Below, piece by piece: positions 37,658-47,119 of a stretch of DNA of 64,000 bases. The notes under the pieces were generated by a model that was not told the DNA's origin, did no database searches, and was given only the letters and a program-made list of their open reading frames with translations. Made by a program: the position numbers and the translations under genes. The stretch's first letter is position 1. Every line of letters begins with the position of its first letter. This DNA comes from Sphingomonas sp. Ant H11 (GTDB taxonomy: Bacteria; Pseudomonadota; Alphaproteobacteria; Sphingomonadales; Sphingomonadaceae): positions 62,001 through 126,000 of the forward strand of contig NZ_JSBN01000002.1 in NCBI RefSeq assembly GCF_000797515.1, written 5' to 3'.

Positions 37658-38850
37658 TCAGTAATAATCGGCGAGCGTCAGCCGCCGCACGATACCGGAT
37701 CCGTCGACGAGCCTAACGTGCGTGCCGGCAGGGAGGAAGCGCCAGCGCCAAAGCTCCCCGCGCGTGTAGCTGGCATTGATTGGCCGACCGTCAATACGGA
37801 CGATCTGATCGCCGATCGACCAGCCGCTCATCTCGGCCGGACTATGGGCCGCGACGTGGGCGACGGTCAGGGCCGAAGGCGAAACCGCCAAGCCGAAGCC
37901 TGAGCGGTCTTTCAGCATCGGAAGCCTGCGCTTTGGCGGCGCCGGGCGCAGCCACAGACTTTCCGCGGTGATATCCATGATCACATCGAATTGCGCGATA
38001 AGCGGCAATCCGATGCTGCCCACCGCGCTGTCGGATTGCCAATGATCCAGCCCCGCCACCGGCACCACGACAATGTGGCTCCGCCGATAGCAACGTCGTC
38101 CAGGACAAAGGCGGTCACGATCTGAACCCCATCGAGGCTTCCCAACGCCGCGGTCGACCGGGCTTTGCCGGCGAGGAGATTCTGCGCGGCCACCAAGGCG
38201 GTGGACAGCATGAGCGCATTTGCACTCCCGAGATCGAAGATGAGCTGCACGGGGCTTCCGCCCCCGATAGACGCGGCGACCAGGAGCTCGCGACGTGTCC
38301 CATGCGTCAGAGGGAGGCGACGCCAGCCGCTCCCACCAGCAAAACTCCCCGTCTGCGCGAAGCCGATCCGATCCTGCGTGAAGTCGAGGGCGACACAGCG
38401 TCCGGCGAGGATGTCCTCACCCAGGACCAGATCGATCGGGCGGCCGAATGCCGACGATATTGCCGCAAGGTCGCTCACGATGGCGAACGGCAAGCGCCTA
38501 CGATCGTCGGCGACGGTGAGGGCAACGTCGCTGATCTCGGTGACTTCGACGCGGCCGCCGGTGCCGCGAATGATACGTTTCCCGGATGGGGCGATGCCCA
38601 GCCTCTTCACCAGGCGCGTATTGATGATCGAAGCGGCGCTTCCGCTGTCCAGAATGGCGCGGACGGGACTACCGGCCACGTCTGCGGAGATCATCAGCGT
38701 ATCGCCCATCGCTATCTCCGCAGGCGTCCACGCAAAGGAACCCCACCCTTCGCCTGTGTGGGTGAGAGCCGCCAGAGGGCCGGCAACGGACGAGGCGCCC
38801 ACAAGCGACGCAGCCGACAGACCGCGGGCGAGAAGCGTTCGACGATCCAT
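37658..38850 (-). pseudogene. exported retropepsin-like/PDZ protein, frameshifted
   Basis: An exported protein of about 397 residues. MDRRTLLARGLSAASLVGAS resembles a twin-arginine signal. It holds two retropepsin-like aspartyl protease parts, the first with VRAILDSGSAASIINTRLVK (active-site D-S-G) and the second, degenerate, with QLIFDLGSANALMLS. The frame ends in nonsense after GGATLS; the continuation (VVVPVAGLDHWQSDSAVGSI) and a C-terminal PDZ domain (GWSIGDQIVRIDGRPI) lie in the next frame to 37658. A single base is missing near 38069-38074. Similar proteins in sphingomonads and Caulobacter are hypothetical. A TTG ten codons earlier is an alternative start. Confidence 0.65.
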
Positions 38851-38990
38851 CGCGTCGTAATCGTCTCCGTCGTTTTCCAATCAGCCCTGCCTGCTTCTGG
38901 GAGACAGCCCGTACGACGATCAAAGCCGCACCGGGGGGTCTCATCGCCCGGTATGATAGTTCGCATGCCGCGCCCGACGGCGGGCATCCG

Positions 38991-39006
38991 TAACAAAACG
39001 TATATT
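38991..39006 (+). promoter_or_regulatory. ACGTATATT upstream element
   Basis: TAACAAAACGTATATT, about 90 bases before the Met/His-rich gene at 39097. It shares ACGTATATT with 14128-14142, whose downstream gene encodes a similar Met-rich peptide. Confidence 0.45.
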
Positions 39007-39096
39007 CCCCGAGCGGCACGAACGGCACTTCTGCCGACATCTTCAAACGGATCGAAATCTTGCGGTCCCCTTTCCAATTCTTCGAGGAGCCAAGTC

Positions 39097-39459
39097 ATGC
39101 AGAATGTTTTCCGTCGCAAAGCTGGCCTGATCGTCCCCGCCATCGCTGCACTTGTCGCGCTCTCGGCGACACAGGCCTGGGCGGACGAGGCCCCGCCCGT
39201 ACCGGCGAAACTCGTCAAGCACCAAAACCACCAGGCGCATCAGGCCCATCAGGGAGGGATGAAGCATGGCGCGAGGCAGATGCATGACGAGATGATGCAT
39301 GACCATCAGATGGGGATGAACGCGTCGGGCGGCATGCAGATGGGATGTGGCGGTACGGCCGGGTGCAAGGACAAAATGCCGATGGCGCCCAAGGCAAAGC
39401 CGGACCAGGCACCGCCCGCCGCCAACATGCCCTCCGCGCCCATGGGCGACGACATGTAG
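39097..39459 (+). CDS. Met/His-rich exported protein
   Basis: A 120-residue periplasmic protein: signal peptide (MQNVFRRKAGLIVPAIAALV, ending TQAWA), then a His-rich segment (HQNHQAHQAHQGGMKHGARQ), a Met/His/Asp segment, two Cys (MGCGGTAGCKDKM) and the ending APMGDDM. It is a paralogue in design of the proteins at 14221 and 12349. It stands 221 bases before the copper oxidase copA, on the same strand, so copper binding or delivery is likely. The start has GAGGAG 7 bases upstream; the frame is open far upstream but without family support. Confidence 0.7.
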   Translation: MQNVFRRKAGLIVPAIAALVALSATQAWADEAPPVPAKLVKHQNHQAHQAHQGGMKHGARQMHDEMMHDHQMGMNASGGMQMGCGGTAGCKDKMPMAPKAKPDQAPPAANMPSAPMGDDM

Positions 39460-39680
39460 GAAACGCGGAAGCGAAGGGCCGACAGCGTTGGCGAGACAGA
39501 TGCGAGGGTCCGCCGGATACGGATGCCCCATTGGATCCTGACCCTGTGTGCCTTTCGCTTCTTCGGCCAGGTTTCATACGCCTGGCCCCGCCTACCGGGT
39601 CCGCCGTGCTACGAACATACATCCGCGTGGCAATCGGCACCGCGGCGTCACTTTAGGGCTGCTTCCGAAAGATCGAATTG

Positions 39681-41398
39681 ATGCGGACTCCACTTCCCCC
39701 TTTCGCCGAGACGACCACCGGTCGCAGAGGCTTCGTGCAAGGTCTCTTGCTCGCGACAGCTCTTGCCACGCTGGGTTGGCCCGCCCATGCGTTCGCGGTG
39801 CCGGCGGTGACGACGCCGACCGTACTGAGCGGCACTGAACTCGATCTCGAAATCGGCCGGGTCACGGTCAATTATTCCGGAAAAGCCAGTGTCGCCACCG
39901 CCGTCAACGGGAGCGTGCCGGGGCCGCTGATCAGGCTGCGCGAAGGCGACGCTGTAACGATCAGGGTCAAGAACAACCTGGACGAAATGACCAGCATCCA
40001 TTGGCACGGCCTGATTCTGCCGACGGAGATGGATGGCGTGCCAGGGATCAGCTTTGGTGGAATCGCGCCGGGCGAAACCTTTACCTACCGCTTCGTCGTG
40101 AAGCAGAGCGGCACCTTCTGGTACCATGCTCATACATTGGCGGAGCAGACGGGCCTCTACGGCCCGATGATCATCGAACCGAAGAGCGAACCGCCTCTCG
40201 CAGCGACCGCGATTATACGATCATGCTCAGCGACTGGACGGACGAGGCTCCGCTTCAGGTCTATCTGAACCTGAAGAAGATGAGCGGCTATTATAATTTC
40301 GCGCAGCCGACCGTCGGCGATTTTGCGAGCGATGCCGGCAAGCTCGGGCTGAGCGGCGCTCTGTCGAAGCGGGCGATGTGGAACAAGGCGCGCATGAATC
40401 CGACCGATCTGAGCGACGTATCGGCCGCTACCTACACCTATCTCCTGAACGGCGCCCCCTCCGCCAGGCGCTGGACGGGAATTGCGAGGAAGGGCGAAAG
40501 GGTTCGCCTGCGCTTTATCGGCGCCGGAACCGCCACCTATTTCGACGTTCGGATTCCCGGCCTGATGCTCACGGTCGTCGCCGCCGACGGACAACCCGTC
40601 GAGCCGGTCGACGTGGATGAATTCCGGATCGGACCCGGTGAAACCTACGACGTCATCGCGACCATCGCGGACGACAAGGCCTATGCGATCTTCGCCCAGT
40701 CCATGGATCGCACCGGCTTTGTCCACGGCGTGCTCGCGCCGCGTGACGGCATGAGCGCGGACATTCCCCCGGTCGATCCGCGCTCCTGGCTCGATCCGAT
40801 CGACATGATGGGTGGGATGGCCGGGATGGCGGGGATGGGACCGGCCGGTCACGACCATGGCATGGTCGAGACGACACCCAAAGCCCGCCATGCGCGTACC
40901 GAATATGGTGCCAATACCGACATGCGCGTCGACTTTCCGCGTACCAATCTCGATGATCCCGGCGTCGGGCTGCGGCGCAATGGGCGCCGGACCCTGACCT
41001 ATGCGGATCTGAAGACAGCAGGGCCGGCGGCAGACCCCCGCGAACCGCAGCGCGAGATCGAACTCCATCTGACCGGCAACATGGAACGCTTCGTGTGGGC
41101 ATTCGACGGCGTGAAGCTCAACGATTCGAAGCCCCTGCATTTCACCCCGAACGAACGGCTCAGGATCATCCTCGTCAACGATACGATGATGACCCACCCG
41201 ATGCACCTGCACGGGATGTGGAGCGATCTTGAATCGCCCGACGGACAGTTCCAGGTCCGCAAGCACACCATTTCGGTGCAACCGGCCCAGCGCGTGGCCT
41301 TTCGCGTGACGGCCGACGCGATGGGCCGGTGGGCCTTTCACTGCCACCTTCTCTACCACATGGCGGCGGGCATGTTCCGCGAGGTGGTCGTGGCATGA
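39681..41398 (+). pseudogene. copA: copper-resistance multicopper oxidase CopA, frameshifted
   Basis: Periplasmic multicopper oxidase (PcoA/CopA type) that oxidises Cu(I); about 572 residues when joined. A Tat signal (GRRGFVQGLLLATALATLG) precedes the copper motifs HWHG and FWYHAHTLAEQTG in the first frame. That frame fails after EPPLAAT; the rest (DYTIMLSDWTDE, a Met-rich GGMAGMAGMGPAGHDHGM loop, HPMHLHGMW and FHCHLLYHM with the type 1 and 3 ligands) is in the next frame. One base missing at about 40206-40211 (ACCCGCG read as ACCGCG) explains the break. All four ligand clusters survive, so the gene is probably intact in the cell. It overlaps copB by ATGA. Confidence 0.9.
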
Positions 41399-42333
41399 CA
41401 AGCTCGCGCTCAACTTGGTTGCTGGCTCTCACCGGGCTCGCGATGACCACCATCACCGAACCCGCGCTCAGCCAGCAGGTGAAACCCGCGGGCAACGCCG
41501 AGGCCGCCAGCTCCAATGATCAGGCCATGCCGCCGGATATGCAGATGGGCGACCAGCAAAAAGATGGCAGCAGCGCGCCCCCGATGAACATGCCCGGCAT
41601 GGACATGAGTGGCGGAAAGCCCGGCGCCGATGCGCGCGACCCGGACGCTTATTCCGACGGCTACAGGAATTCGACGCTGCCCGGCTATGAGATGGCCGAC
41701 AAAATTTCGGTGGCCAAGGTGCTCGTGGATGAGCTCGAGTTCCTCACGAACAAGCAAGGCCAAGGCATCAGCTGGTCGGGTCAGATTACCAATGGCCCGG
41801 ACAACGACAAACTCTTGCTGCGGAGCCAGGGCCTGAAACAATCCGGTGAGCGGCTTGATCCGGAATCCTCGGTCGAGGCGTTCTGGTGGCACGGACAGCG
41901 CCCGTTTTGGGGAACGATCCTTGGCGTGCGTCAGGACATCGGCCCGGGAGCCCATCGCTGGATCGCCGGGGGGATCGAGGGCCTGGCCCCCTATTGGTTC
42001 GATGTCCAGCTGACCGGCTACGTTGGAGACGATGGCCGTCTCGCGGCACGTCTGAAGGCATCCTATGACGTGCTGCTCACCAACCGCCTCATCCTCGTAC
42101 CGCAGCTGGAATCGAACGCCTACAGCAAGGCGGCTCCCGAGCGCGGGCTCGGCGGAGGCCTGAGCAACCTCGAGCTCGGCTTGCGGATGCGCTACGAGAT
42201 TCACCGAAAAGTCGCTCCCTATGTCGGCTTTGTATGGGAGCGCTCCTTTGGTGAGACGGCGGATTTTCGTCGCCTTGCTGGCGAAAATCCCACCGAACAC
42301 CGGTTTGTGGCTGGCTTACGGATCTGGTGGTGA
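41395..42333 (+). CDS. copB: copper-resistance outer-membrane protein CopB
   Basis: A 312-residue CopB/PcoB: signal peptide (residues 1-26), a Met/Asp-rich copper-binding stretch (MPPDMQMGDQQKDGSSAPPM then NMPGMDMSGGKPG), and a C-terminal half of amphipathic strands forming the outer-membrane barrel (LVDELEFLTNKQGQGISWSG, YVGFVWERSFGETADFRRLA), with a final aromatic residue (RIWW). It acts with CopA to hold or pass on excess copper. The start at 41395 overlaps the copA stop (ATGA). Confidence 0.93.
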   Translation: MTSSRSTWLLALTGLAMTTITEPALSQQVKPAGNAEAASSNDQAMPPDMQMGDQQKDGSSAPPMNMPGMDMSGGKPGADARDPDAYSDGYRNSTLPGYEMADKISVAKVLVDELEFLTNKQGQGISWSGQITNGPDNDKLLLRSQGLKQSGERLDPESSVEAFWWHGQRPFWGTILGVRQDIGPGAHRWIAGGIEGLAPYWFDVQLTGYVGDDGRLAARLKASYDVLLTNRLILVPQLESNAYSKAAPERGLGGGLSNLELGLRMRYEIHRKVAPYVGFVWERSFGETADFRRLAGENPTEHRFVAGLRIWW

Positions 42334-42381
42334 GACGCGCGCTGAACCGCAGCGGCTAAACTTTTTGGAAAGGACCAAATC

Positions 42382-42831
42382 ATGCTTGATCGTCGCGCCG
42401 TCATCGGTTCGGGACTCACCTTCGCGGCGCTTACCGGGGCTGTCGCCGCGGCAGGCCCGGCCATCGCGGCGCCAAGGAAGCGTGGTGACGGCATGATGAC
42501 GCTCGACGAGTGCGTCGACAGCTGTATCGCATCGCACCGCATGTGCCTGGAAACCGCGCGATACTGCACCGAGCAAGGCGCACCGGCTCATATCGAGGCG
42601 ACGCACATCGCTTTGCTTCTGGACTGCGCGGAGCTCTGCCAGACAACCGCCAATTCCATGCTGCGCCGATCGCCGCAGCATGCCCTGTTGTGCGACGCCT
42701 GTGCCCGGATGTGCGAAGCCTGCGCGCGCGATTGCGCGAAGATCTCCGGCGACGCCCGCATGCAGGCCTGCGCCCAGACCTGCAGGGATTGCGCGGCGAG
42801 CTGCAAGGAAATGGCCAGTATGGGAATGTGA
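42382..42831 (+). CDS. four-helix-bundle copper-binding protein (Csp-like)
   Basis: A 149-residue Cys-rich protein related to copper storage proteins (DUF326). Residues 1-30 resemble a twin-arginine signal (MLDRRAVIGSGLTFAALTGA). The mature part carries more than ten Cys in CxxxC repeats (LDECVDSCIASHRMCLETAR, CDACARMCEACARDC, CAQTCRDCAASCKEM), the pattern by which Csp helices line a core that binds many Cu(I) ions. An exported Csp beside copAB points to periplasmic copper storage. It lies 48 bases after copB, with AAAGGA before the ATG, and probably shares the transcript. Confidence 0.85.
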   Translation: MLDRRAVIGSGLTFAALTGAVAAAGPAIAAPRKRGDGMMTLDECVDSCIASHRMCLETARYCTEQGAPAHIEATHIALLLDCAELCQTTANSMLRRSPQHALLCDACARMCEACARDCAKISGDARMQACAQTCRDCAASCKEMASMGM

Positions 42832-43074
42832 TCTGGCCGGTCACCGCTTGCCTCCGGATCCGCACCCGACGTTCATTCCGCAAGCCACGCGACCGGCCAA
42901 TCAGCCGCGGGCACGATCGTGCCAGATTTCCGCTGCGGACCGCATGTTTGCCGGCCCCAGGCCACCCGTCTGAGCCAGCAACAACTTCCCGGCGCTTTGC
43001 GTTCTGGCGCAACAGCATCTGGCATATCCGTCCCGCACTCATAGGGCGCCGCATCCGAGCCGGCATAAGCACGA

Positions 43075-43090
43075 GAAGCATTCGTATATT
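43075..43090 (+). promoter_or_regulatory. CGTATATT upstream element
   Basis: GAAGCATTCGTATATT, 54 bases before the small gene at 43144, with CGTATATT shared with the copies at 14128 and 38991. The gap 42832-43143 (312 bases) contains only this element as far as I can see. Confidence 0.4.
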
Positions 43091-43143
43091 TCCGTAGAGA
43101 CCCGGCGCGACCCAATTGCGACTTTCAATGCATGGAGGCGGTC

Positions 43144-43638
43144 ATGAACGAGTGCGATATTCCTTACTTGCTACGGCGCGTGCGCGCCCACCGGTCACAG
43201 GCAGCGGCGGCGAATTGCCCCGAGGCGCGCTTGATCCACCGACGCTTCGTCGAGAATTATCAGCATTTGCTGGTGGGAATACGGCGGGACCAACTTCGTG
43301 AGCGAGGCGACCGGGGAAGCCAGCCTTGTGCTGAACGCGCCTGCCTTTGCGAAGGGCAAGACCCGGAAATGGCCCAGAGCCGTCGCGCAACATCCGCAGC
43401 CGCCGCAGCGGGTGAACGTGGAGAAAATGAGGCGGTCCCAGCCATTCGGTACAAGCCGGCCAGCGTACTGGTCCATCACGACCTGACCGCCCTTGGCCGA
43501 CAGAGCGTTCCTGAAGCCCCTCAGCTTTTCAACGCGAACGTAACTGTCGCGACGGCCAGTGCTGCGACGGCGGCACACCAACGCATCAACCCTGCCGACC
43601 GCCAGGCTCAAGCGATGGCGATGGACGCCACAGCCTGA
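43144..43638 (+). CDS. small hypothetical protein, C-terminus doubtful
   Basis: The N-terminal 55 residues (MNECDIPYLLRRVRAHRSQA, then CPEARLIHRRFVENYQ) look like a small soluble helical protein of a type common in sphingomonads (D-I-x-Y-x-x-R, Ala-rich helix, Cys, E-A-R-x-x-H). After about residue 60 the composition turns to low-complexity Arg/Ala without family character, so the natural stop may be earlier and hidden by another frameshift. No good match for the rest on either strand. The start is ATG at 43144. Confidence 0.4.
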   Translation: MNECDIPYLLRRVRAHRSQAAAANCPEARLIHRRFVENYQHLLVGIRRDQLRERGDRGSQPCAERACLCEGQDPEMAQSRRATSAAAAAGERGENEAVPAIRYKPASVLVHHDLTALGRQSVPEAPQLFNANVTVATASAATAAHQRINPADRQAQAMAMDATA

Positions 43639-43673
43639 ATGGCGCCATTGAGGTTGCCGCTGGATATGCTCTG

Positions 43674-44111
43674 ATGGACTGGACCAACGCCACGCCGCTC
43701 GCTGCCTTGACGGGCGGAATATTGATCGGATTGGCGTGCGCGATCATGTTGCTCGGCCTCGGCCGGATAGCGGGCGTGAGCGGCCTCGCCGCGCGTGCCT
43801 TCGCCCTCTCACAGACTGGCCCGCCCTGGAGCATCGCTGCGGCTTTCATTGTCGGCCTGCCGTTCGGAGCGGGGATCGTGAACCTGATCTCAGGTCCGGT
43901 AATTGCCCGTTTTCCATCCTCGCCGGCGGTGGTCCTGATCGGCGGGCTGCTGGTCGGCTTCGGTACCCGGATGGGCAGCGGCTGTACCAGCGGCCACGGC
44001 GTGTGTGGCCTCTCCCGCCTGTCAGCGCGATCGATCGTAGCAACTTTGAGCTTCGTGAGCTTTGGCTTCGCGACCGTCGCGGTGATGCGCGTGCTAGGCG
44101 TTTCGTGGTGA
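43674..44111 (+). CDS. YeeE/YedE-family membrane protein, first half
   Basis: A 145-residue membrane protein with about four helices, from the YeeE/YedE sulfur-transport family (TsuA-related). It contains the family motif GFGTRMGSGCTSGHGVCGLS with its conserved Cys in the pore region. The family as a whole moves thiosulfate or related sulfur species; in many proteobacteria it is split in two genes as here. Its stop overlaps the GTG of the second half (GTGA at 44108). Confidence 0.88.
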   Translation: MDWTNATPLAALTGGILIGLACAIMLLGLGRIAGVSGLAARAFALSQTGPPWSIAAAFIVGLPFGAGIVNLISGPVIARFPSSPAVVLIGGLLVGFGTRMGSGCTSGHGVCGLSRLSARSIVATLSFVSFGFATVAVMRVLGVSW

Positions 44112-44533
44112 GGGTCCGCATCCCTATCGCACTCATTGCCGGGCTCCTGTTTGGCGCAGGACTCGCCTGTTCCGGCATGTCAGATCCGACCCGCGTGCGT
44201 GCCTTCCTCGATCTGTTCGGAGGCCGCTGGGACCCTACGCTTGCTTTCGTGATGGGAGGCGCCATCGCCCCGATGGCCTTGGCCTGGGTGATCCGGCGGC
44301 GGATGGAGACGCCACTTGCCGACAGCCGCTTCTCGCTGCCGGATGCCCGCGAGATCACCGCGCGCCTGATCGGCGGTAGTGCAATCTTCGGGATCGGCTG
44401 GGGAATTGCCGGCCTCTGCCCCGGTCCGGCGATTGCGGACCTTGCCATCCGCCCGACGCTTGCCGCGCCCTTCGTGATCGCGATGCTGGCAGGGTTCGCG
44501 GTGCACCGCTTCATCGATCGCCCGAAGATCTGA
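44108..44533 (+). CDS. YeeE/YedE-family membrane protein, second half (DUF6691-like)
   Basis: A 141-residue partner of the preceding protein, with about four helices: IALIAGLLFGAGLACSGMSD with the conserved Cys-Ser-Gly-Met, and FGIGWGIAGLCPGPAIADLA. The two halves together form the full YeeE fold. The GTG start at 44108 is fixed by the 4-base overlap. The next gene (MFS) converges from the right. Confidence 0.85.
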   Translation: MRVRIPIALIAGLLFGAGLACSGMSDPTRVRAFLDLFGGRWDPTLAFVMGGAIAPMALAWVIRRRMETPLADSRFSLPDAREITARLIGGSAIFGIGWGIAGLCPGPAIADLAIRPTLAAPFVIAMLAGFAVHRFIDRPKI

Positions 44534-44585
44534 ATCGGAGCCGGCCCTTTGATGTACTTTGACGACGGAGCGAACGAGAGGCGCC

Positions 44586-45759
44586 TCAATCTTTCAACCG
44601 TAACGTCATCGCCGTGACCGCCAACGCGGCGGCAGCGGCAAGCCACAGCATCAAATGCTCCGACGCGCTTGCCCATCCAGTGACGATCGACGCCGCAGCC
44701 TGACTGGCGCTCACCGCCGCGTACTGGAGCGCAAGGCCCGAACCTGCGTGCCCGGAGACGCTTTCGACGTCAGATAATTGGTGAGCAGCTTCAGCGTCGC
44801 GGTGCTCCAGCCGGCGAGCAGAAATACAGGCACGAGCACCCACAAGGTCCGGGCGAAGACGGCAATGATCAATGCGGCGGCCAGCCCGGCGAGCATTGGC
44901 CGCAACAGCCAGGCCGCGCCGACCGTGACTCTGCGCCCTGTGAACGGGACGAGCTGCGCCACCAGCATCGCTCCGCCGCACAGAGCGAACAGCATCGAGA
45001 CGTTCTCGCGGGACAGATCCCGCGCGCCCGATCCAAGCGACAACGTCAGATGCAGAACGGTGAGGCACCCGGACGCAATGGCCGAGATCAGGAGCAGCGG
45101 GACAAGCGCCTCACGCGCTTTCGGGCGTGGAACGCTGCCGACCGGACCAGTGGCACTTTCCCGTGAAACCAGAAGAAGACCGGGCATGGCGATCGCGCTC
45201 AATGCAGCTGGCGCCAGGAATGGCGACGTTGCTCCGAGCGCCACCGAAATTTCTCCAAGGAGCGGGCCGGTCAGGTCGCCCGCGAAGACCAGGGCGTTCA
45301 GCCAGGTGAACTGACGCGCTCGCCGAACCAGATCTGGTGAACGATCGGCGACCATCGCAAATGCCGTCGGCACGACGGCCGCCGCAAACACGCCATTGAG
45401 CAACCGCAAAACATAGAGTCGCTCGAATCCGACCGCGGAATACAACGCCATTGTCAGGCTGAAACCCAACAGCCCCACGACCAGGATCGGCCACCGTTTC
45501 CACCGGTCGGAAATCCAGCCCCATAACGGCGCCGACAGACACCCTGCGATCTGGGAAACCGTGACCAGGGCGACGACAAGGCGCCCTCTCGCGAGGGCAC
45601 TCGCGTCCGGAGACATTTGACCCACCATTCTGGCAGGAATGGCAGGACGACGCTATTACCCAGGGCAACCGCCGTGGCCGCGAAGAGAAGAACGACGAAG
45701 CCAAGTTCGCCCCGATCGCGCGCCGCTTCGATGACCGTGGCGGGCAAGCTCGCCTCCAT
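44586..45759 (-). pseudogene. MFS transporter, two frameshifts
   Basis: A 12-helix major facilitator carrier of about 390 residues, read in three frames. N-terminus from 45759 (MEASLPATVIEAARDRGELG, then NSVVLPFLPE); the main part from MVGQMSPDASALARGRL with the MFS loop motif APLWGWISDRWKRWP; the C-terminus LALQYAAVSASQAAASIVTG ending LRLKD at 44586. One base is missing at each joint, near 45626-45631 (AAA read as AA on the minus strand) and near 44738-44743 (TTT read as TT). The helices are otherwise complete, so errors are more likely than decay. Substrate unknown; 213 bases separate it from the FixT-like gene. Confidence 0.7.
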
Positions 45760-45972
45760 ATGCTACGACCCGGCCATGAATACCCGGATCGCGCTGGCCC
45801 CGCCCTTGCAGTCACCAGGGCCGGGCGCGCCCGCGAAGAAGATCGCACGCGGAATCGCGCGCATATCCACCATCAGAAGGCGGCGGAGAAAATGCCTTGT
45901 GGGACGAGCGCCGGTCCCGGGAAGGTGCGAGGATGTCGCAGAGGTTCCGATCACGCGCGATATTCCATTTCC

Positions 45973-46392
45973 CTAGCAGTGATCGCTGCCAACTTTCCGC
46001 CCGGCGGAGATTACTTCGCCGATGGTCTGTACCAGCACACCATCGCGCAGAGGTTTCTCGAGCACAGCGGCAAAGCCCGCTTCCTGCGCGCTTTCGGCGA
46101 GCTTATCCGCGTAATGCGCCGTGATCAGGATCGCCGGCCCACACCAGCCCGCCGACCGAAGCTTCCTCAGGATCGAAATGCCGTCGATGTCCGGCATAAG
46201 ATAATCGACCACGAGGCAATCGCCCGATTGCGTTTGCGGATCGAGCAGCAAGGCATTGCCACTCGCATAGGACAGGACGCCAAAGCCGCGGGACCGCAAC
46301 AAGAGATGAAGGGACCTGCGTACCGAGACATCGTCGTCAGACAACAGGATCAGGGCCGCTTTCTCGCTCGTTTGGTGATCGATAACGCCCAT
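45973..46392 (-). CDS. single-domain receiver protein (FixT-like)
   Basis: A stand-alone response-regulator receiver (139 residues): acidic pocket LLSDDDVSVRRSLHLLLRSR, phosphate acceptor Asp in CLVVDYLMPDIDGISIL, Thr in ILITAHYADKLAE and Lys in AAVLEKPLRDG. No DNA-binding domain. Its place just downstream of fixL-fixJ suggests the FixT role, a receiver-like inhibitor of FixL known from Sinorhizobium and Caulobacter; three Cys (GDC, WCGP, SDHC) could give a redox input. The start is uncertain: ATG at 46392 or 46440. The CTACGTAG site at 46468 upstream would give FixJ feedback. The role is inferred. Confidence 0.7.
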   Translation of the reverse strand: MGVIDHQTSEKAALILLSDDDVSVRRSLHLLLRSRGFGVLSYASGNALLLDPQTQSGDCLVVDYLMPDIDGISILRKLRSAGWCGPAILITAHYADKLAESAQEAGFAAVLEKPLRDGVLVQTIGEVISAGRKVGSDHC

Positions 46393-46467
46393 GACCGACG
46401 ATGCTGCCTCTTCGCTGATCCACCCTCGGATCCTGGGCATGCATCGCAAATGAACAGGAGGCCGTCG

Positions 46468-46475
46468 CTACGTAG
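46468..46475 (-). promoter_or_regulatory. CTACGTAG palindrome upstream of the FixT-like gene
   Basis: A perfect 8-base palindrome in the short gap between the FixT-like receiver (start about 46392) and fixJ (stop 46487). It shares the TACGTA core with the sites at 19613, 32963 and 37546. A FixJ site here would make the receiver a feedback target. Confidence 0.45.
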
Positions 46476-46486
46476 TGATCCCAAGC

Positions 46487-47119
46487 TCACGATTCCGGCG
46501 CATCGCCCAATCCGGCCGAAAACGCGATCCTCAGCGCGTCCGACAGGCTATGCACTTCGAGCTTGGTCATGAGGTTCGCCCGATGAACTTCCACCGTTCG
46601 AGTCGATATGTCGAGATCATAGGCGATCGTCTTGTTGGGAAAGCCGTTGGCGAGGCCGATGAGAACCTCTCGTTCGCGAGGCGTGAGCACGGCGACCCGC
46701 ACCCTCGCCTCCGCCTCTCGAAGCGACCGCGCGTCGGAATTATCGAGTCTCGAGAATGCCACGCCGATCGAGGCCAGGAGCGCGGTCTTCTCGAACGGCT
46801 TCTCCAGGAAATCGACCGCCCCTGCCTTCATGACGCGAACCGCGATCCCGACATCGCCATGCCCGGTCAAAACGATCACCGGCATGGTGACACCACGCTC
46901 TGCAAGCACCTCCTGGACCTCGAGCCCGTCCATGCCGGGCATGCGAACGTCGAGCAGAATGCATCCCGGCTCAGCGGTCTTGACGGCTTTCAGAAACGCA
47001 ATGCCGGAGGCATAGGTCTGGACGGCGAATCCCGATGTCTTCAGCATGAAGCCGGCCGACTTGCGGATGGATTCTTCGTCATCGACCAAATGGACAATAC
47101 GTTTAGGCGTCATGCTCAT
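46487..47119 (-). CDS. fixJ: FixJ-type response regulator
   Basis: A 210-residue two-domain regulator. The receiver has the acceptor Asp in GCILLDVRMPGMDGLEV, then VIVLTGHGDVGIAVRVMKAG and the Lys in DFLEKPFEKTAL. The C-terminal LuxR-type helix-turn-helix reads TPREREVLIGLANGFPNKTI, then DISTRTVEVHRANLMTKL, nearly the FixJ consensus. It overlaps the end of fixL by 17 bases and so is translated with its kinase. Phosphorylated FixJ activates low-oxygen genes such as fixK and fixT in rhizobia and Caulobacter. Here the TACGTA sites in the window are the likely targets. Confidence 0.92.
   Translation of the reverse strand: MSMTPKRIVHLVDDEESIRKSAGFMLKTSGFAVQTYASGIAFLKAVKTAEPGCILLDVRMPGMDGLEVQEVLAERGVTMPVIVLTGHGDVGIAVRVMKAGAVDFLEKPFEKTALLASIGVAFSRLDNSDARSLREAEARVRVAVLTPREREVLIGLANGFPNKTIAYDLDISTRTVEVHRANLMTKLEVHSLSDALRIAFSAGLGDAPES

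Noticed and set aside
40157..41413. Minus-strand frame of 418 codons opposite copA
   Set aside because: His/Arg/Gly-rich shadow; copA motifs on the plus strand are unmistakable despite its frameshift.
43195..43611. Minus-strand frame of 138 codons opposite the small gene at 43144
   Set aside because: A GCGCC-rich Cys stretch looked like a metal motif, but there is no signal, family pattern or ribosome site, and the plus-strand start has a recognisable N-terminus.
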